From Aliikangiella marina (GTDB taxonomy: Bacteria; Pseudomonadota; Gammaproteobacteria; Enterobacterales; Kangiellaceae): DNA of 64,000 nt. The DNA lies in the NCBI RefSeq assembly GCF_007004765.1, contig NZ_VIKR01000005.1, positions 372,001-436,000 of the forward strand, in the 5' to 3' direction. This document shows positions 9,055 through 16,945 of this stretch, piece by piece. The notes below the pieces were generated by a model. It saw only the letters and a list, made by a program, of their open reading frames with translations, was not told the origin of the DNA and searched no databases. Position 1 is the stretch's first letter. Every line of letters begins with the position of its first letter. The position numbers were made by a program, and so were the translations under genes.

Positions 9055-9303
9055 ATGAAATCAGAAGCGCAAATTTCGCGAATTATTGAAATGGCTTGGG
9101 AAGATCGCACCCCATTCGAAGCAATCGAGAAAAACTATGGACTCAATGAAGCGCAGGTTATCAAACTGATGCGTCGGGAGTTGCGCTTGAGTAGTTTTAA
9201 GCTTTGGCGCAAACGGGTCTCAGGTCGCAAGACTAAGCATGTTAACCTTCGGTCGCCTGCTGTGAGTCGGGGTTATTGCGCCACGCAGTACAAGCAGCGA
9301 TAG
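9055..9303 (+). CDS. TIGR03643/DUF2805 family small protein
   Basis: This is an 82-residue basic protein. The core, IIEMAWEDRTPFEAIEKNYG followed by LNEAQVIKLMRRELRLSSFKLWRKRV and GRKTKH, matches the TIGR03643 (DUF2805) family as I know it. The helical pattern with Ala-Ile-x-x-x-Tyr-Gly-Leu-x-Glu suggests a helix-turn-helix-like fold, but the function is unknown. ATG 9055 is well supported by AGGAG at 9043-9047. My recollection that relatives often lie near photolyase genes cannot be checked here; a blue-light BLUF gene is about 6 kb away. The COQ7-like gene starts 13 bases downstream, so the two are likely co-transcribed. Confidence 0.8.
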   Translation: MKSEAQISRIIEMAWEDRTPFEAIEKNYGLNEAQVIKLMRRELRLSSFKLWRKRVSGRKTKHVNLRSPAVSRGYCATQYKQR

Positions 9304-9316
9304 GCAATGATCGAAA

Positions 9317-9871
9317 ATGCGTAAATCTACTGCTTCAACTGCCACTCATTGGCAACAAATTCCCTCGGTGATTCAGAATGAACTCAGGAGCAGTCATGCG
9401 GGAGAACTCGGCGCTGTATGGATTTATCGTGGGATATTGCTGGCGAGTCAATTTAATCAGGTGCGCGCATTTGCTCGTCAGCATTTAGCGACAGAGAAAA
9501 CCCATCTTGCGCTGTTTGAAGAGTCGATTCATCTTTATCGGGGAAGTTTATTGTTGCCGGTATGGATAGTCGCGGGTTTTCTTACTGGTTTTATACCGGC
9601 ACTATTTGGCAGAAAGGCGGTTTTCAAAACCATAGAGACCGTCGAATCATTTGTCGAGAAACATTATCAACATCAGATTCAGTTGTTGAGCCAGTTTCCT
9701 CATCTGCGTGCTCTGCAGGGAATGTTGGAGTTTTGTCAGCAGGATGAGATTGCCCACAAGCAAGAAGCGAGTGAATTAGCCCAGGAGTCGTCAGGGCTGA
9801 TATTAAGTACTTGGTGTTGGTTGGTGAGTCACGGCTCCAAGATTGCTGTGAGCATTGCTAAACGAGTCTAG
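9317..9871 (+). CDS. coq7: Demethoxyubiquinone hydroxylase (COQ7) family protein
   Basis: The 184-residue protein has the carboxylate-bridged di-iron pattern of COQ7/Cat5: SSHAGELGAVWIYRG, then TEKTHLALFEE, ETVESFVEKHY, and finally QQDEIAHKQEA, which supply the two E-x-x-H pairs and bridging Glu residues. COQ7 hydroxylates demethoxyubiquinone in ubiquinone synthesis and associates with the membrane through hydrophobic helices; the stretch LLLPVWIVAGFLTGFIPALF fits that. At 184 residues it is slightly shorter than many bacterial forms. The ATG at 9317 has a poor ribosome site, consistent with coupling to the preceding TIGR03643 gene. Confidence 0.85.
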   Translation: MRKSTASTATHWQQIPSVIQNELRSSHAGELGAVWIYRGILLASQFNQVRAFARQHLATEKTHLALFEESIHLYRGSLLLPVWIVAGFLTGFIPALFGRKAVFKTIETVESFVEKHYQHQIQLLSQFPHLRALQGMLEFCQQDEIAHKQEASELAQESSGLILSTWCWLVSHGSKIAVSIAKRV

Positions 9872-9920
9872 TCGTAAAGTTTCTCTTAGAGCGATGATTG
9901 GGATTACTGAGGCTCGGCGA

Positions 9921-10697
9921 TTAGCTTTCTGCGAAGGCCCTCTCGATTACATAGTCACCTTGTTCGCCTAAACGAGGGCTGATGTTAAATCCTCTTTGAT
10001 TCAAGATAGTTTGCATGTCTTCAAGCAGCCCAGGACTACCACAAAGCATAAATCGATCAGTGTCTGGATTAAGCTCATCTAATTGAATATCTCGAACAAA
10101 TTTGCCGGATTCAATCAGGTCGGTTACACGTCCTGTGTTTTTGAATTCTTCTCGCGTTACGCAAGGGTAGTAAATGAGCTTTTGCTTAACATTTTCACCA
10201 ATGTAAGGATTGTCTGGAAGTTCATTCTCAATGAGTTCTCGATACGCTAATTCAGAAACATTTCGCACACCGTGAAAGAGAATGATATTGTCAAATTTGT
10301 CATAAATCTCGAGGTCAAAAATGATGCTCATAAACGGTGCTAAGCCAGTACCCGTGGCGATCAGGTATAAGTTTTTTCCAGGTTTGAGGTCATCAGCAAC
10401 CAAGGTACCTGTGGGCTTACGACTGACGTAGATTTCATCACCAGGCTGGATATGTTGTAGACGAGAAGTTAGCTCCCCATTAGGAACTTTAATGCTTAAA
10501 AATTCCAAGTGTTCTTCATAATTTGAACTAGCGATACTGTAGGCGCGTAAAATCGGGCGTTTTTCGCCAGGCAAACCGAGTAAGACGAACTCGCCGTTTC
10601 TGAATCGTAAACTGGTGTCGCGGGTGGTTCTGAAACTGAATAACTTGTCATTCCAGTGATGAACACTAAGAACGCTTTCAAGGCCAATCTTTGCCAT
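9921..10697 (-). CDS. fpr: Ferredoxin--NADP(+) reductase
   Basis: The 258-residue FAD protein moves electrons between NADPH and ferredoxin or flavodoxin. FAD-binding RAYSIASSNYEEHLEF (R-x-Y-S) precedes KVPNGELTSRL; the NADP site is IATGTGLAPFMSI, and FMLCGSPGLLEDM is the nucleotide-binding C-terminal element. It ends VIERAFAES, the aromatic-containing tail typical of the Azotobacter/Pseudomonas Fpr subclass. Length is normal. It stands alone on the minus strand, convergent with the COQ7-like gene. Fpr enzymes of this class often serve oxidative-stress defence; nothing in the upstream region proves that here. Confidence 0.93.
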   Translation of the reverse strand: MAKIGLESVLSVHHWNDKLFSFRTTRDTSLRFRNGEFVLLGLPGEKRPILRAYSIASSNYEEHLEFLSIKVPNGELTSRLQHIQPGDEIYVSRKPTGTLVADDLKPGKNLYLIATGTGLAPFMSIIFDLEIYDKFDNIILFHGVRNVSELAYRELIENELPDNPYIGENVKQKLIYYPCVTREEFKNTGRVTDLIESGKFVRDIQLDELNPDTDRFMLCGSPGLLEDMQTILNQRGFNISPRLGEQGDYVIERAFAES

Positions 10698-10846
10698 AAA
10701 CTTCTAAATATCAATAAAGGTGAATCACTTAATGCGAAGGATTCTCATTTAAGTTAGCGCTGAAGTCAAGTGAAACTGCTGCGCTATAAGGCCTATCTTT
10801 GGGCTTAATAGCGCGGGTCTATGAAGGTCTGCTTAGCCGGAATTGA

Positions 10847-11881
10847 TTAGTTACCCAAGGACACCAGATCCTCTCGGCTTTTTGGTTGGTAGTTATCAAT
10901 CTGATCATAAAAACAAAAGGGTAACGAATTTTCTTTGGCGACGTACATGGCTTGATCGGCAAGTTCTAAGATTTCGGCATCGTCATCAGATTGGCTTATC
11001 CGGGCTTGATTAAAATTCGCTTTGTCCTTTAAATCATCAGGGTAGACACTGATGCCAATTGAAGCAGATAGATTAATTTCAAGATTCTCCGCTATCTGAA
11101 TAGGTGGAGATAATCGCTTGAGAATTCTATTAGCAATGGATTCAAGCATGTAGCGAGCACTTACTCTCGGCATAAGAACAACGAACTCATCACCGCCGAT
11201 CCTTGCTGCCGTATCTTCGGTTCGAACGGCACGTGCAATTCTTTCGGCGACTTCAACTAACAAGTTATCGCCGGCTCGGTGGCCATATTGATCGTTAATG
11301 GCTTTGAATTTATTCAAGTCGATAAATAGCAGGGCGACTTTTGAGTCGTGTCGTTTGCTCATTTCTAAAGACTGCTTCAAGTTGGCAGAAAAGTAATGTC
11401 GATTGGGTAGTTGAGTTAAAGCGTCGTAATTGGCCAGTTCGCTCAATGCTTGCTGTTGCTGTTTGAGCTCAGTCATGTCGGTCATAGCACTCACGTAGTG
11501 GGTGATGTTGTTGGCCTTGTCTTGGATCGCAGTAATCGTCTCCCAAACATAGAACAAGCCACCTTGGCGGTGCCGATAGCAAATCTCGCCTTGCCAAAAA
11601 CCATCTTGATGGAGAACTTTCCAAATTCGATTGTAGAAAGATTCATCGTGTTCACCAGAGCGAAGTAAAAAAGGCTTACGACCAACGATTTCAGCCTCTT
11701 TGAATCCCGAAATACGACAAAAGGCAGGGTTGACTTGTAAGATTGTGTTGTCGGCATCGGTAACGACTATCCCGTTGCCGGCATGCTGGATAGCGATGCT
11801 AGAGAGATCGTTAGTCGGCTCATTTGTCGGGTGATCAATATCCATCACATAATTTTGTCTGCTTGCAGCACTGGTATTCAT
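10847..11881 (-). CDS. PAS-GGDEF diguanylate cyclase
   Basis: The 344-residue cytosolic protein has a PAS/PAC domain (IVVTDADNTILQVNPAFCRISG onward, about 25-140) and a GGDEF domain with intact GGDEF at about 229-233. It should therefore make cyclic di-GMP. The inhibitory I-site RTED lies five residues before the motif, so product inhibition is expected. The start was set at ATG 11881, where AAGGGAG lies about five bases upstream, instead of a TTG at 11911. It is transcribed away from the efflux operon and shares the 446-base upstream region with it. The PAS ligand is unknown. Confidence 0.92.
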   Translation of the reverse strand: MNTSAASRQNYVMDIDHPTNEPTNDLSSIAIQHAGNGIVVTDADNTILQVNPAFCRISGFKEAEIVGRKPFLLRSGEHDESFYNRIWKVLHQDGFWQGEICYRHRQGGLFYVWETITAIQDKANNITHYVSAMTDMTELKQQQQALSELANYDALTQLPNRHYFSANLKQSLEMSKRHDSKVALLFIDLNKFKAINDQYGHRAGDNLLVEVAERIARAVRTEDTAARIGGDEFVVLMPRVSARYMLESIANRILKRLSPPIQIAENLEINLSASIGISVYPDDLKDKANFNQARISQSDDDAEILELADQAMYVAKENSLPFCFYDQIDNYQPKSREDLVSLGN

Positions 11882-12040
11882 GACAACTCCCTTTGGTCTA
11901 GGTGTATTCAATTCGATTATTTTTGCTTAAAGACTGACTACTTGTTCACTATTGTTCGAAGTCTAAGTTTAGCGAGCAAATTTGCTGAAACCGCTGGTTG
12001 GGTCACAAAATAAGCAGAACAAATATCGGCCTAATTAATT

Positions 12041-12056
12041 TGGGAACTGGTTCCCA
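12041..12056. promoter_or_regulatory. Palindrome 1 (possible enhancer-binding site)
   Basis: TGGGAACTGGTTCCCA is a perfect inverted repeat: arms TGGGAAC and GTTCCCA around TG. It uses the same TGGGA/TCCCA half-sites as the two palindromes nearer the promoter but in inverted order. It lies about 230 bases upstream of the -24 element and could be a distal or unrelated operator. Confidence 0.45.
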
Positions 12057-12160
12057 TTAAGTTGAGATTTTTTATTCTATTGAGCTGCGGTTGGCTGAAT
12101 GTCTGCGATTAGCGTTCCCGGTTTTATCGAAGAAATATCGAATGCATTTTTCCTAAAATG

Positions 12161-12178
12161 AATCCCAATAATGGGATT
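12161..12178. promoter_or_regulatory. Palindrome 2 (probable enhancer-binding site)
   Basis: AATCCCA-ATAA-TGGGATT is a perfect 7-base inverted repeat with a 4-base spacer. Its centre lies 33 bases (three helical turns) from the centre of palindrome 3, so two activator dimers would bind on the same face. The position, about 130 bases before the predicted start of transcription, is typical for NtrC-type activators. Confidence 0.6.
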
Positions 12179-12194
12179 TTATTCGCAATGAATT

Positions 12195-12210
12195 TTCCCA
12201 TAAATGGGAA
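12195..12210. promoter_or_regulatory. Palindrome 3 (probable enhancer-binding site)
   Basis: TTCCCA-TAAA-TGGGAA is a perfect 6-base inverted repeat with a 4-base spacer, the same architecture as palindrome 2. It lies about 97 bases upstream of the predicted transcription start of the efflux operon. The likely ligand is the sigma-54 activator encoded at 16946-18310 (inference from gene neighbourhood). Confidence 0.6.
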
Positions 12211-12272
12211 GGTACGAGCGCTTTTTAATACTGAATAATGAAATTTTTAGTTAATTCAATAAGTTAAAAATC

Positions 12273-12288
12273 TGGCATGAGCTCTGCA
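12273..12288 (+). promoter_or_regulatory. Sigma-54 (-24/-12) promoter of the efflux operon
   Basis: TGGCATG-AGCT-CTGCA fits the sigma-54 consensus TGGCACG-N4-TTGCA with the invariant GG and GC at the correct 12-base pitch and only two mismatches. Transcription should start near 12299, about 29 bases before the TTG start of the adaptor gene. A cognate activator is encoded in the same cluster, which strengthens the call. Confidence 0.82.
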
Positions 12289-12327
12289 CTAGTAATAGTG
12301 AATTAATTTTTTCATGGAGCTATTCAA

Positions 12328-13584
12328 TTGGATATCGCAAGAACTCCTCCAAAGACATCTAACATCAAACGCTATTTACTGATTGGCCTGGCGGTTTTAT
12401 CGAGTGTTATTGCAATGCGTTATTTGTGGGTATTCGGTCAGGCTGATTTCGTTGCTAATTCTGATGCGATGGTATTTAGCGAAGTGAAGCGCGGAGACTT
12501 TAAAGTTTCCGTGAGAGGCAATGGGGTATTGGTCCCAGCAAATATTCAATGGTTATCGACCAACGTTGAAGCACGAGTCGAGCGGCTGGTTGTGAAGCCG
12601 GGCAAGATGGTTACCCAGGGAGAGCTTATTGTTGAATTAAGCAATCCGCAATTACTACAACAACTAGAAGAAACCATGTGGGAGCTTGAAGCGCTGGAAG
12701 CTGATGCACAAGCGCAACAAGTTGCCCAAGAATCGGCTTTGCTCGACCAAAAGTCAGCAATGTTAAACGCGCAGTTAGATTTTGAAAGTAGTCAACTTAA
12801 ACAAAAAGCACAGGCGAAATTGTATCAGCAAAAGTCTGGCGCGGTTTCGCGGATCGATTATGAAAATACACTGATGGAAACAAAACAGCTAAAGCAGCGG
12901 TGGCAAATTCAGCAAGAACGCTACGCGAAGATGCAAGAAAACTTAGACGCCCAAAACAATGCTCGCCAAGCGCGATTAAATAAAATGAAAAAAACTTTAG
13001 AGCGGATCCAACATCAAGTTGATGGTCTCAATGTTCGCGCGACAATGAATAGTGTCGTCCAAGAAATTCCGCTTGAGCCAGGACAACAGGTTCCGGTGGG
13101 TAGTAACATCGCAAAACTGGCTCAATTGGATTCACTAATTGCGGAGCTTCAAGTTCCTGAATTGCAAATTCGCGATGTTGCCATTGGACAAAAAGTATTA
13201 ATCGATACGCGTAATAGCCATATTGAAGGTTTTGTTTCGCGAGTTGATCCAGCAGTTATCAATGGCAATGTTCAAGTGGATGTGGAGTTTTCAATTAGTC
13301 TACCAGCGGAAGCACGACCTGATTTAACTGTTGACGGTGAAATTAGAGTCGCCGAGATAGCGAATACACTTCATGTTAGTCGCCCACTGTTTGCCCAAAG
13401 TGAGAGCCAAACGGGTGTTTACCGGCTTACTGATGATGGCCAGTTTGCTGAACGCGTCATCGTTAAATTAGGTAAAGGCTCGGTTAACCAAATCCAGATT
13501 ATCGACGGTCTAACCGCGGGTGATCGCATTATTATTTCCGACTCGACTAGTTGGGAAACCTATCAAAGAATTCGTATTAACTAA
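12328..13584 (+). CDS. Periplasmic adaptor (HlyD/MacA-like) of an ABC efflux pump
   Basis: The 418-residue membrane fusion protein has one N-terminal anchor helix (about 15-35) and a split lipoyl/barrel-sandwich fold (GNGVLVPANIQWLSTNVEARVERL and later VRATMNSVVQEIPLEPGQQV). A long Gln-rich coiled-coil hairpin lies between (about 110-230), followed by beta-barrel and membrane-proximal domains. Such adaptors link an inner-membrane ABC transporter to an outer-membrane channel; no TolC gene is in the window. The start is TTG at 12328 with GGAG about nine bases upstream; no in-frame ATG is better. It is the first gene after the sigma-54 promoter. Confidence 0.9.
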   Translation: MDIARTPPKTSNIKRYLLIGLAVLSSVIAMRYLWVFGQADFVANSDAMVFSEVKRGDFKVSVRGNGVLVPANIQWLSTNVEARVERLVVKPGKMVTQGELIVELSNPQLLQQLEETMWELEALEADAQAQQVAQESALLDQKSAMLNAQLDFESSQLKQKAQAKLYQQKSGAVSRIDYENTLMETKQLKQRWQIQQERYAKMQENLDAQNNARQARLNKMKKTLERIQHQVDGLNVRATMNSVVQEIPLEPGQQVPVGSNIAKLAQLDSLIAELQVPELQIRDVAIGQKVLIDTRNSHIEGFVSRVDPAVINGNVQVDVEFSISLPAEARPDLTVDGEIRVAEIANTLHVSRPLFAQSESQTGVYRLTDDGQFAERVIVKLGKGSVNQIQIIDGLTAGDRIIISDSTSWETYQRIRIN

Positions 13585-13607
13585 TTTTATACTTGAAGGA
13601 CTTAATC

Positions 13608-14351
13608 ATGAGTAATGAACTAATTGTGTTAAACCAAATACAGAAAATATTTTATACCGAAGAAGTAGAGACTCATGCGTTGAGTAACATCAGCTTAACA
13701 ATAAAAGAAGGCGAGTATGTATCAATTTCTGGACCTTCCGGTTGTGGAAAATCAACACTTTTATCGCTCTTAGGGCTGCTGGATACTTCAACCGGTGGCG
13801 AATACAAGTTGGCGGGGCATGATGTCTCTAATATCTCTAAGGAAGAGAGGGCAAGGATTCGCAATAAGGAAATTGGTTTTATTTTTCAGTCTTTCAATTT
13901 GATTAGTGATTTGGATGTTGAAGAGAACGTCGAGTTGCCGCTTACTTACCGCAAAGATCTTTCTAAATCACAAAGACAGGAGATGGTAAAAGATGCATTA
14001 CAAAAAGTTGATATGTCACATCGCGGTAAGCATTTTCCTTCTCAACTATCAGGTGGTCAGCAACAAAGAGTTGCCGTAGCAAGAGCAATTGCCGGTAATC
14101 CTTCAATCATTTTAGCGGATGAACCTACCGGCAACCTCGACTCAAAAAACGCACAAGCGGTTATGGCACTATTAGATAAATTACATTCGGAAGGCGCGAC
14201 GATTTGTATGGTCACTCATGATCCTCGCTCGGCAGAGAGAGCAGAACGAAATATTGATGTGCTAGATGGACAAGTGATTGCCGATAAAAAAGTTTTACCG
14301 AATCACTCAGAAAGTACATCAATAACTGCTGAAGAAGCGGTTGCGGTTTAG
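13608..14351 (+). CDS. ABC transporter ATP-binding protein (MacB/LolD type)
   Basis: The 247-residue ATPase shows Walker A SGPSGCGKSTLL, Q-loop in GFIFQSFNLI, signature LSGGQQQRVAVARAIA, Walker B IILADEPTGNLD and the His switch in MVTHD. The LSGGQQQRVA and GNLDS elements place it in the MacB/LolD/FtsE group, which powers lipoprotein, peptide or drug efflux rather than import. The ATG at 13608 follows AAGGA by seven bases and is preferred to a TTG 15 bases upstream. It lies 23 bases after the adaptor gene, and its stop lies 10 bases before the permease start, so the genes form an operon. Confidence 0.93.
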   Translation: MSNELIVLNQIQKIFYTEEVETHALSNISLTIKEGEYVSISGPSGCGKSTLLSLLGLLDTSTGGEYKLAGHDVSNISKEERARIRNKEIGFIFQSFNLISDLDVEENVELPLTYRKDLSKSQRQEMVKDALQKVDMSHRGKHFPSQLSGGQQQRVAVARAIAGNPSIILADEPTGNLDSKNAQAVMALLDKLHSEGATICMVTHDPRSAERAERNIDVLDGQVIADKKVLPNHSESTSITAEEAVAV

Positions 14352-14361
14352 GAGAAAAGTG

Positions 14362-16794
14362 ATGCTCAATTTTCAAGATTTTAAATATGCCATACGCTTA
14401 CTCTCCAAGCGGCCTGGGTTTACGGCTTTAACCATTTCAGTCATGGCTGTGGGGTTAGGGTTGAGTATTTATTTATTCTCTTTCTTAAATACGATGGCGT
14501 TTAAACCCCTTCCTTTTAAAGATGCGGAAAACCTTATCATTATGGATTCTAAAGTAAACGGCATGCTGTATAACGGCGGCTCTTTAGATTTACATGATTA
14601 TCATGAAATTCGTACCAACTTAAAGGGAATTGCTGAGTTTAGTGCTGTCGATGAAACAAGTGCCAATGTTTCTGGTCGAGATGGTGCGCGCCGCTACAAT
14701 GCTGCGCTTATGGAAACTAACATGTTTCAAATCACTCGTACTCAGCCATTGATGGGACGAAGTTTCACCGAAACTGAAAATCAAGTCGGTGCGGAAAACG
14801 TTGCGGTTATTGGGTATGACATGTGGCGTAATCATTTTGGTGGCGATCCTGAAGTACTCAGCCAAAGTGTTAGAGTGAACGGTGTCACCACGAAAATAAT
14901 CGGCGTGATGCCAGAGGGATACTTTTTTCCGAGAAACGCAGAAATTTGGATGCCTGCACGGCAGGATGCGACTCAAATGCAGCGCGGAGAAGGCGGCAGT
15001 TATACTGGACTGGCCCACCTTGCTCCAGGAACAACCCTTGCAGACATCAACCGTCAACTCGAAGTGATTATGAAGCGGCTGGAGGAGCGTTATCCGAAAA
15101 CGAACAATGGGCAAAGCGCCTATGCAACAACTTTTCCAATGTCGACAATGGGCAATGGTGGAAATGCTTTTTTAGCGGCGATGTATATCGTTGCAATTTT
15201 GTTGTTAATCTTAGCTTCGATTAATGTTGGAAATTTACTGCTCTCACGAGCAATAGAGCGCAGCAAGGAAACCGCCATCAGAGTAGCGCTTGGCGCGCCG
15301 CGTTCGCGACTTATTGGTCAGATGTTATGGGAGAGTATTATCATCTGCAGTGTTGGCGGTATTATCGGTTTGTTAGTCGCTGCCTGGGGGCTAGAAGTCA
15401 CTGAATCGATTACAGCGACTTTTACTGATGACAAACCGTTTTTCTGGTGGAAGTTTGGTGTTGATAGCTTCACGATTAAAATTTTCTTTGTATTTGTGAT
15501 AGGTACTATTTTAGTAACTGGTTTGCTTCCCGCTTGGAAAAATTCTGGCGCTGATTTCAACAGTGTATTACGTGACGGAACTCGCGGGGCGTTAGGTAAA
15601 AAGTCTGGTCGATTGAATAGACTTTTGGTCATGAGTGAAGTGTTTCTATCGTTAACCGTGTTAATTGCGGCGTCAGTGATGGTCGTTGGAACCTATATCG
15701 CGACCAACGCAGATTATGGTGCTGATACCGATGATGTTCTAACTGCGAGAGTTCGTTTAACACAAGCTCAGTATGATACGCCGGAAAAACGCGCTCAATT
15801 TGTGGAAGTTCTAGAGTCCCGTTTGCAAAATACGGTGGGAATTTCCAAGGTATCGATAAGTTCTGACTTACCGGGGGAGTATGCATGGCGACCGACAGTC
15901 GCTATTGAGGGCAAAGAATATGTTGATGAAAAATCTTTCCCCAGAGCGACGTATATTGCGACCTCGCACAATGCATTAAAAAATCTAGGTGTCGAATTAC
16001 GTCAGGGAAGATATTTTGATTCCAGTGATAAAGGGTTGGACAAATCGACAGTGGTTGTCACTGAATCATTTGTCGAGCGACACTTTGATAGTGAATCACC
16101 GATCGGCAAACGAATTAGAATTGTTGAGGTAGATGGTGAGACACCGCGCTGGTTAACTATTGTCGGAGTGGTCGAGCACACCATTCAGGGGCAATCCTTT
16201 TCGCCTGTTCGCAGAGATCCCTCAGTATTTAGGCCGATTTCTCAAGCACCTCGATTGAACTTAATTGTCGCGATGAAACTGACCGCAGAACAAACGGTCG
16301 CGATCAGAAGTTTGCGTAAGACCTTAGAGTCGATAGATAGTGATTTACCGGCTTATTTAATTAAACCTTATCAAACCATGATCGACCGTAATACTGCCGG
16401 GATTGGCTTTGCCAGTAAAATATTCTTGATGTTTGCTATCGTCGCGGTAATTCTTGCTTCGAGTGGAATTTATGGGGTGATGTCTAATACCGTCGTCCAA
16501 CGTACTCAGGAGATCGGTGTTAAACGAGCGCTGGGAGCCAGCGATGAAAAAGTGACTCGAGAATTTTTATGGAAGGGAGCAAAACAATTTATCTGGGGCG
16601 GTATACCTGGATTGCTCGCAGGCGGCGGTTTAGGTTTTATGTTGGGGCAATTAATGGCGACGGGAGTCGTTGCGTTGGGAAGCATTTCAATCGTTATTGT
16701 TGTGATCATCGGTAGCGTTGTTTTATTTGCGACCTATTTACCGACTAAGAAAGCGCTCCAATTAGAGCCAAGCGAAGCGCTTCGATATGAATAA
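14362..16794 (+). CDS. ABC transporter permease with two FtsX domains (MacB_PCD)
   Basis: The 810-residue permease begins FKYAIRLLSKRPGFTALTIS, typical of the ADOP/MacB-like permeases, with TM1 near 20-42. A periplasmic MacB-type domain follows, then FtsX domain 1 (NVGNLLLSRAIERSKETAIRVALGA). A second periplasmic domain precedes FtsX domain 2, which has the parallel element VVQRTQEIGVKRALGAS and ends PSEALRYE. The duplicated layout means one polypeptide may form most of the transmembrane unit. ATG 14362 has AGGAG seven bases upstream and is preferred to a TTG 21 bases earlier. The substrate is unknown. A terminator-like hairpin follows at 16891. Confidence 0.92.
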   Translation: MLNFQDFKYAIRLLSKRPGFTALTISVMAVGLGLSIYLFSFLNTMAFKPLPFKDAENLIIMDSKVNGMLYNGGSLDLHDYHEIRTNLKGIAEFSAVDETSANVSGRDGARRYNAALMETNMFQITRTQPLMGRSFTETENQVGAENVAVIGYDMWRNHFGGDPEVLSQSVRVNGVTTKIIGVMPEGYFFPRNAEIWMPARQDATQMQRGEGGSYTGLAHLAPGTTLADINRQLEVIMKRLEERYPKTNNGQSAYATTFPMSTMGNGGNAFLAAMYIVAILLLILASINVGNLLLSRAIERSKETAIRVALGAPRSRLIGQMLWESIIICSVGGIIGLLVAAWGLEVTESITATFTDDKPFFWWKFGVDSFTIKIFFVFVIGTILVTGLLPAWKNSGADFNSVLRDGTRGALGKKSGRLNRLLVMSEVFLSLTVLIAASVMVVGTYIATNADYGADTDDVLTARVRLTQAQYDTPEKRAQFVEVLESRLQNTVGISKVSISSDLPGEYAWRPTVAIEGKEYVDEKSFPRATYIATSHNALKNLGVELRQGRYFDSSDKGLDKSTVVVTESFVERHFDSESPIGKRIRIVEVDGETPRWLTIVGVVEHTIQGQSFSPVRRDPSVFRPISQAPRLNLIVAMKLTAEQTVAIRSLRKTLESIDSDLPAYLIKPYQTMIDRNTAGIGFASKIFLMFAIVAVILASSGIYGVMSNTVVQRTQEIGVKRALGASDEKVTREFLWKGAKQFIWGGIPGLLAGGGLGFMLGQLMATGVVALGSISIVIVVIIGSVVLFATYLPTKKALQLEPSEALRYE

Positions 16795-16890
16795 GCCTCA
16801 AGTAACAATGTTTTATAAGAAGCTATATGGATTGCCTGAAAAGCGATCAAGCAGTTGTATTTATTAGTTTTGCTCTCTAAACTAAATCAA

Positions 16891-16919
16891 GCCGCGGTTG
16901 ATGATCGCGGCCTATTTTT
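16891..16919 (+). terminator. Probable intrinsic terminator after the efflux operon
   Basis: GCCGCG-GTTGATGAT-CGCGGC forms a GC-rich 6-base stem and is followed by CTATTTTT. It lies about 97 bases after the permease stop and just before the response-regulator gene. It would end or attenuate the sigma-54 transcript, so the regulator genes are probably expressed at least partly on their own. Confidence 0.65.
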
Positions 16920-16945
16920 CGCCGCCTTTTCAGAACCAGAAACAG

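Larger units (their letters stand above)
11882..12327. other. Divergent control region of the PAS-GGDEF gene and the sigma-54 efflux operon
   Basis: This 446-base gap contains no coding frame that I credit. It holds three perfect palindromes built on TGGGA/TCCCA half-sites (12041-12056, 12161-12178, 12195-12210) and a -24/-12 promoter at 12273-12288, each listed separately. AT-rich stretches between them could bend DNA, which would suit an enhancer-type promoter. Confidence 0.7.

Noticed and set aside
8850-9110. Minus-strand frame upstream of the che operon
   Set aside because: It overlaps the well-supported TIGR03643 gene and has no motif.
14620-15114. A 164-codon minus-strand frame inside the ABC permease gene
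   Set aside because: It is antisense to conserved MacB-type coding sequence and lacks any motif.
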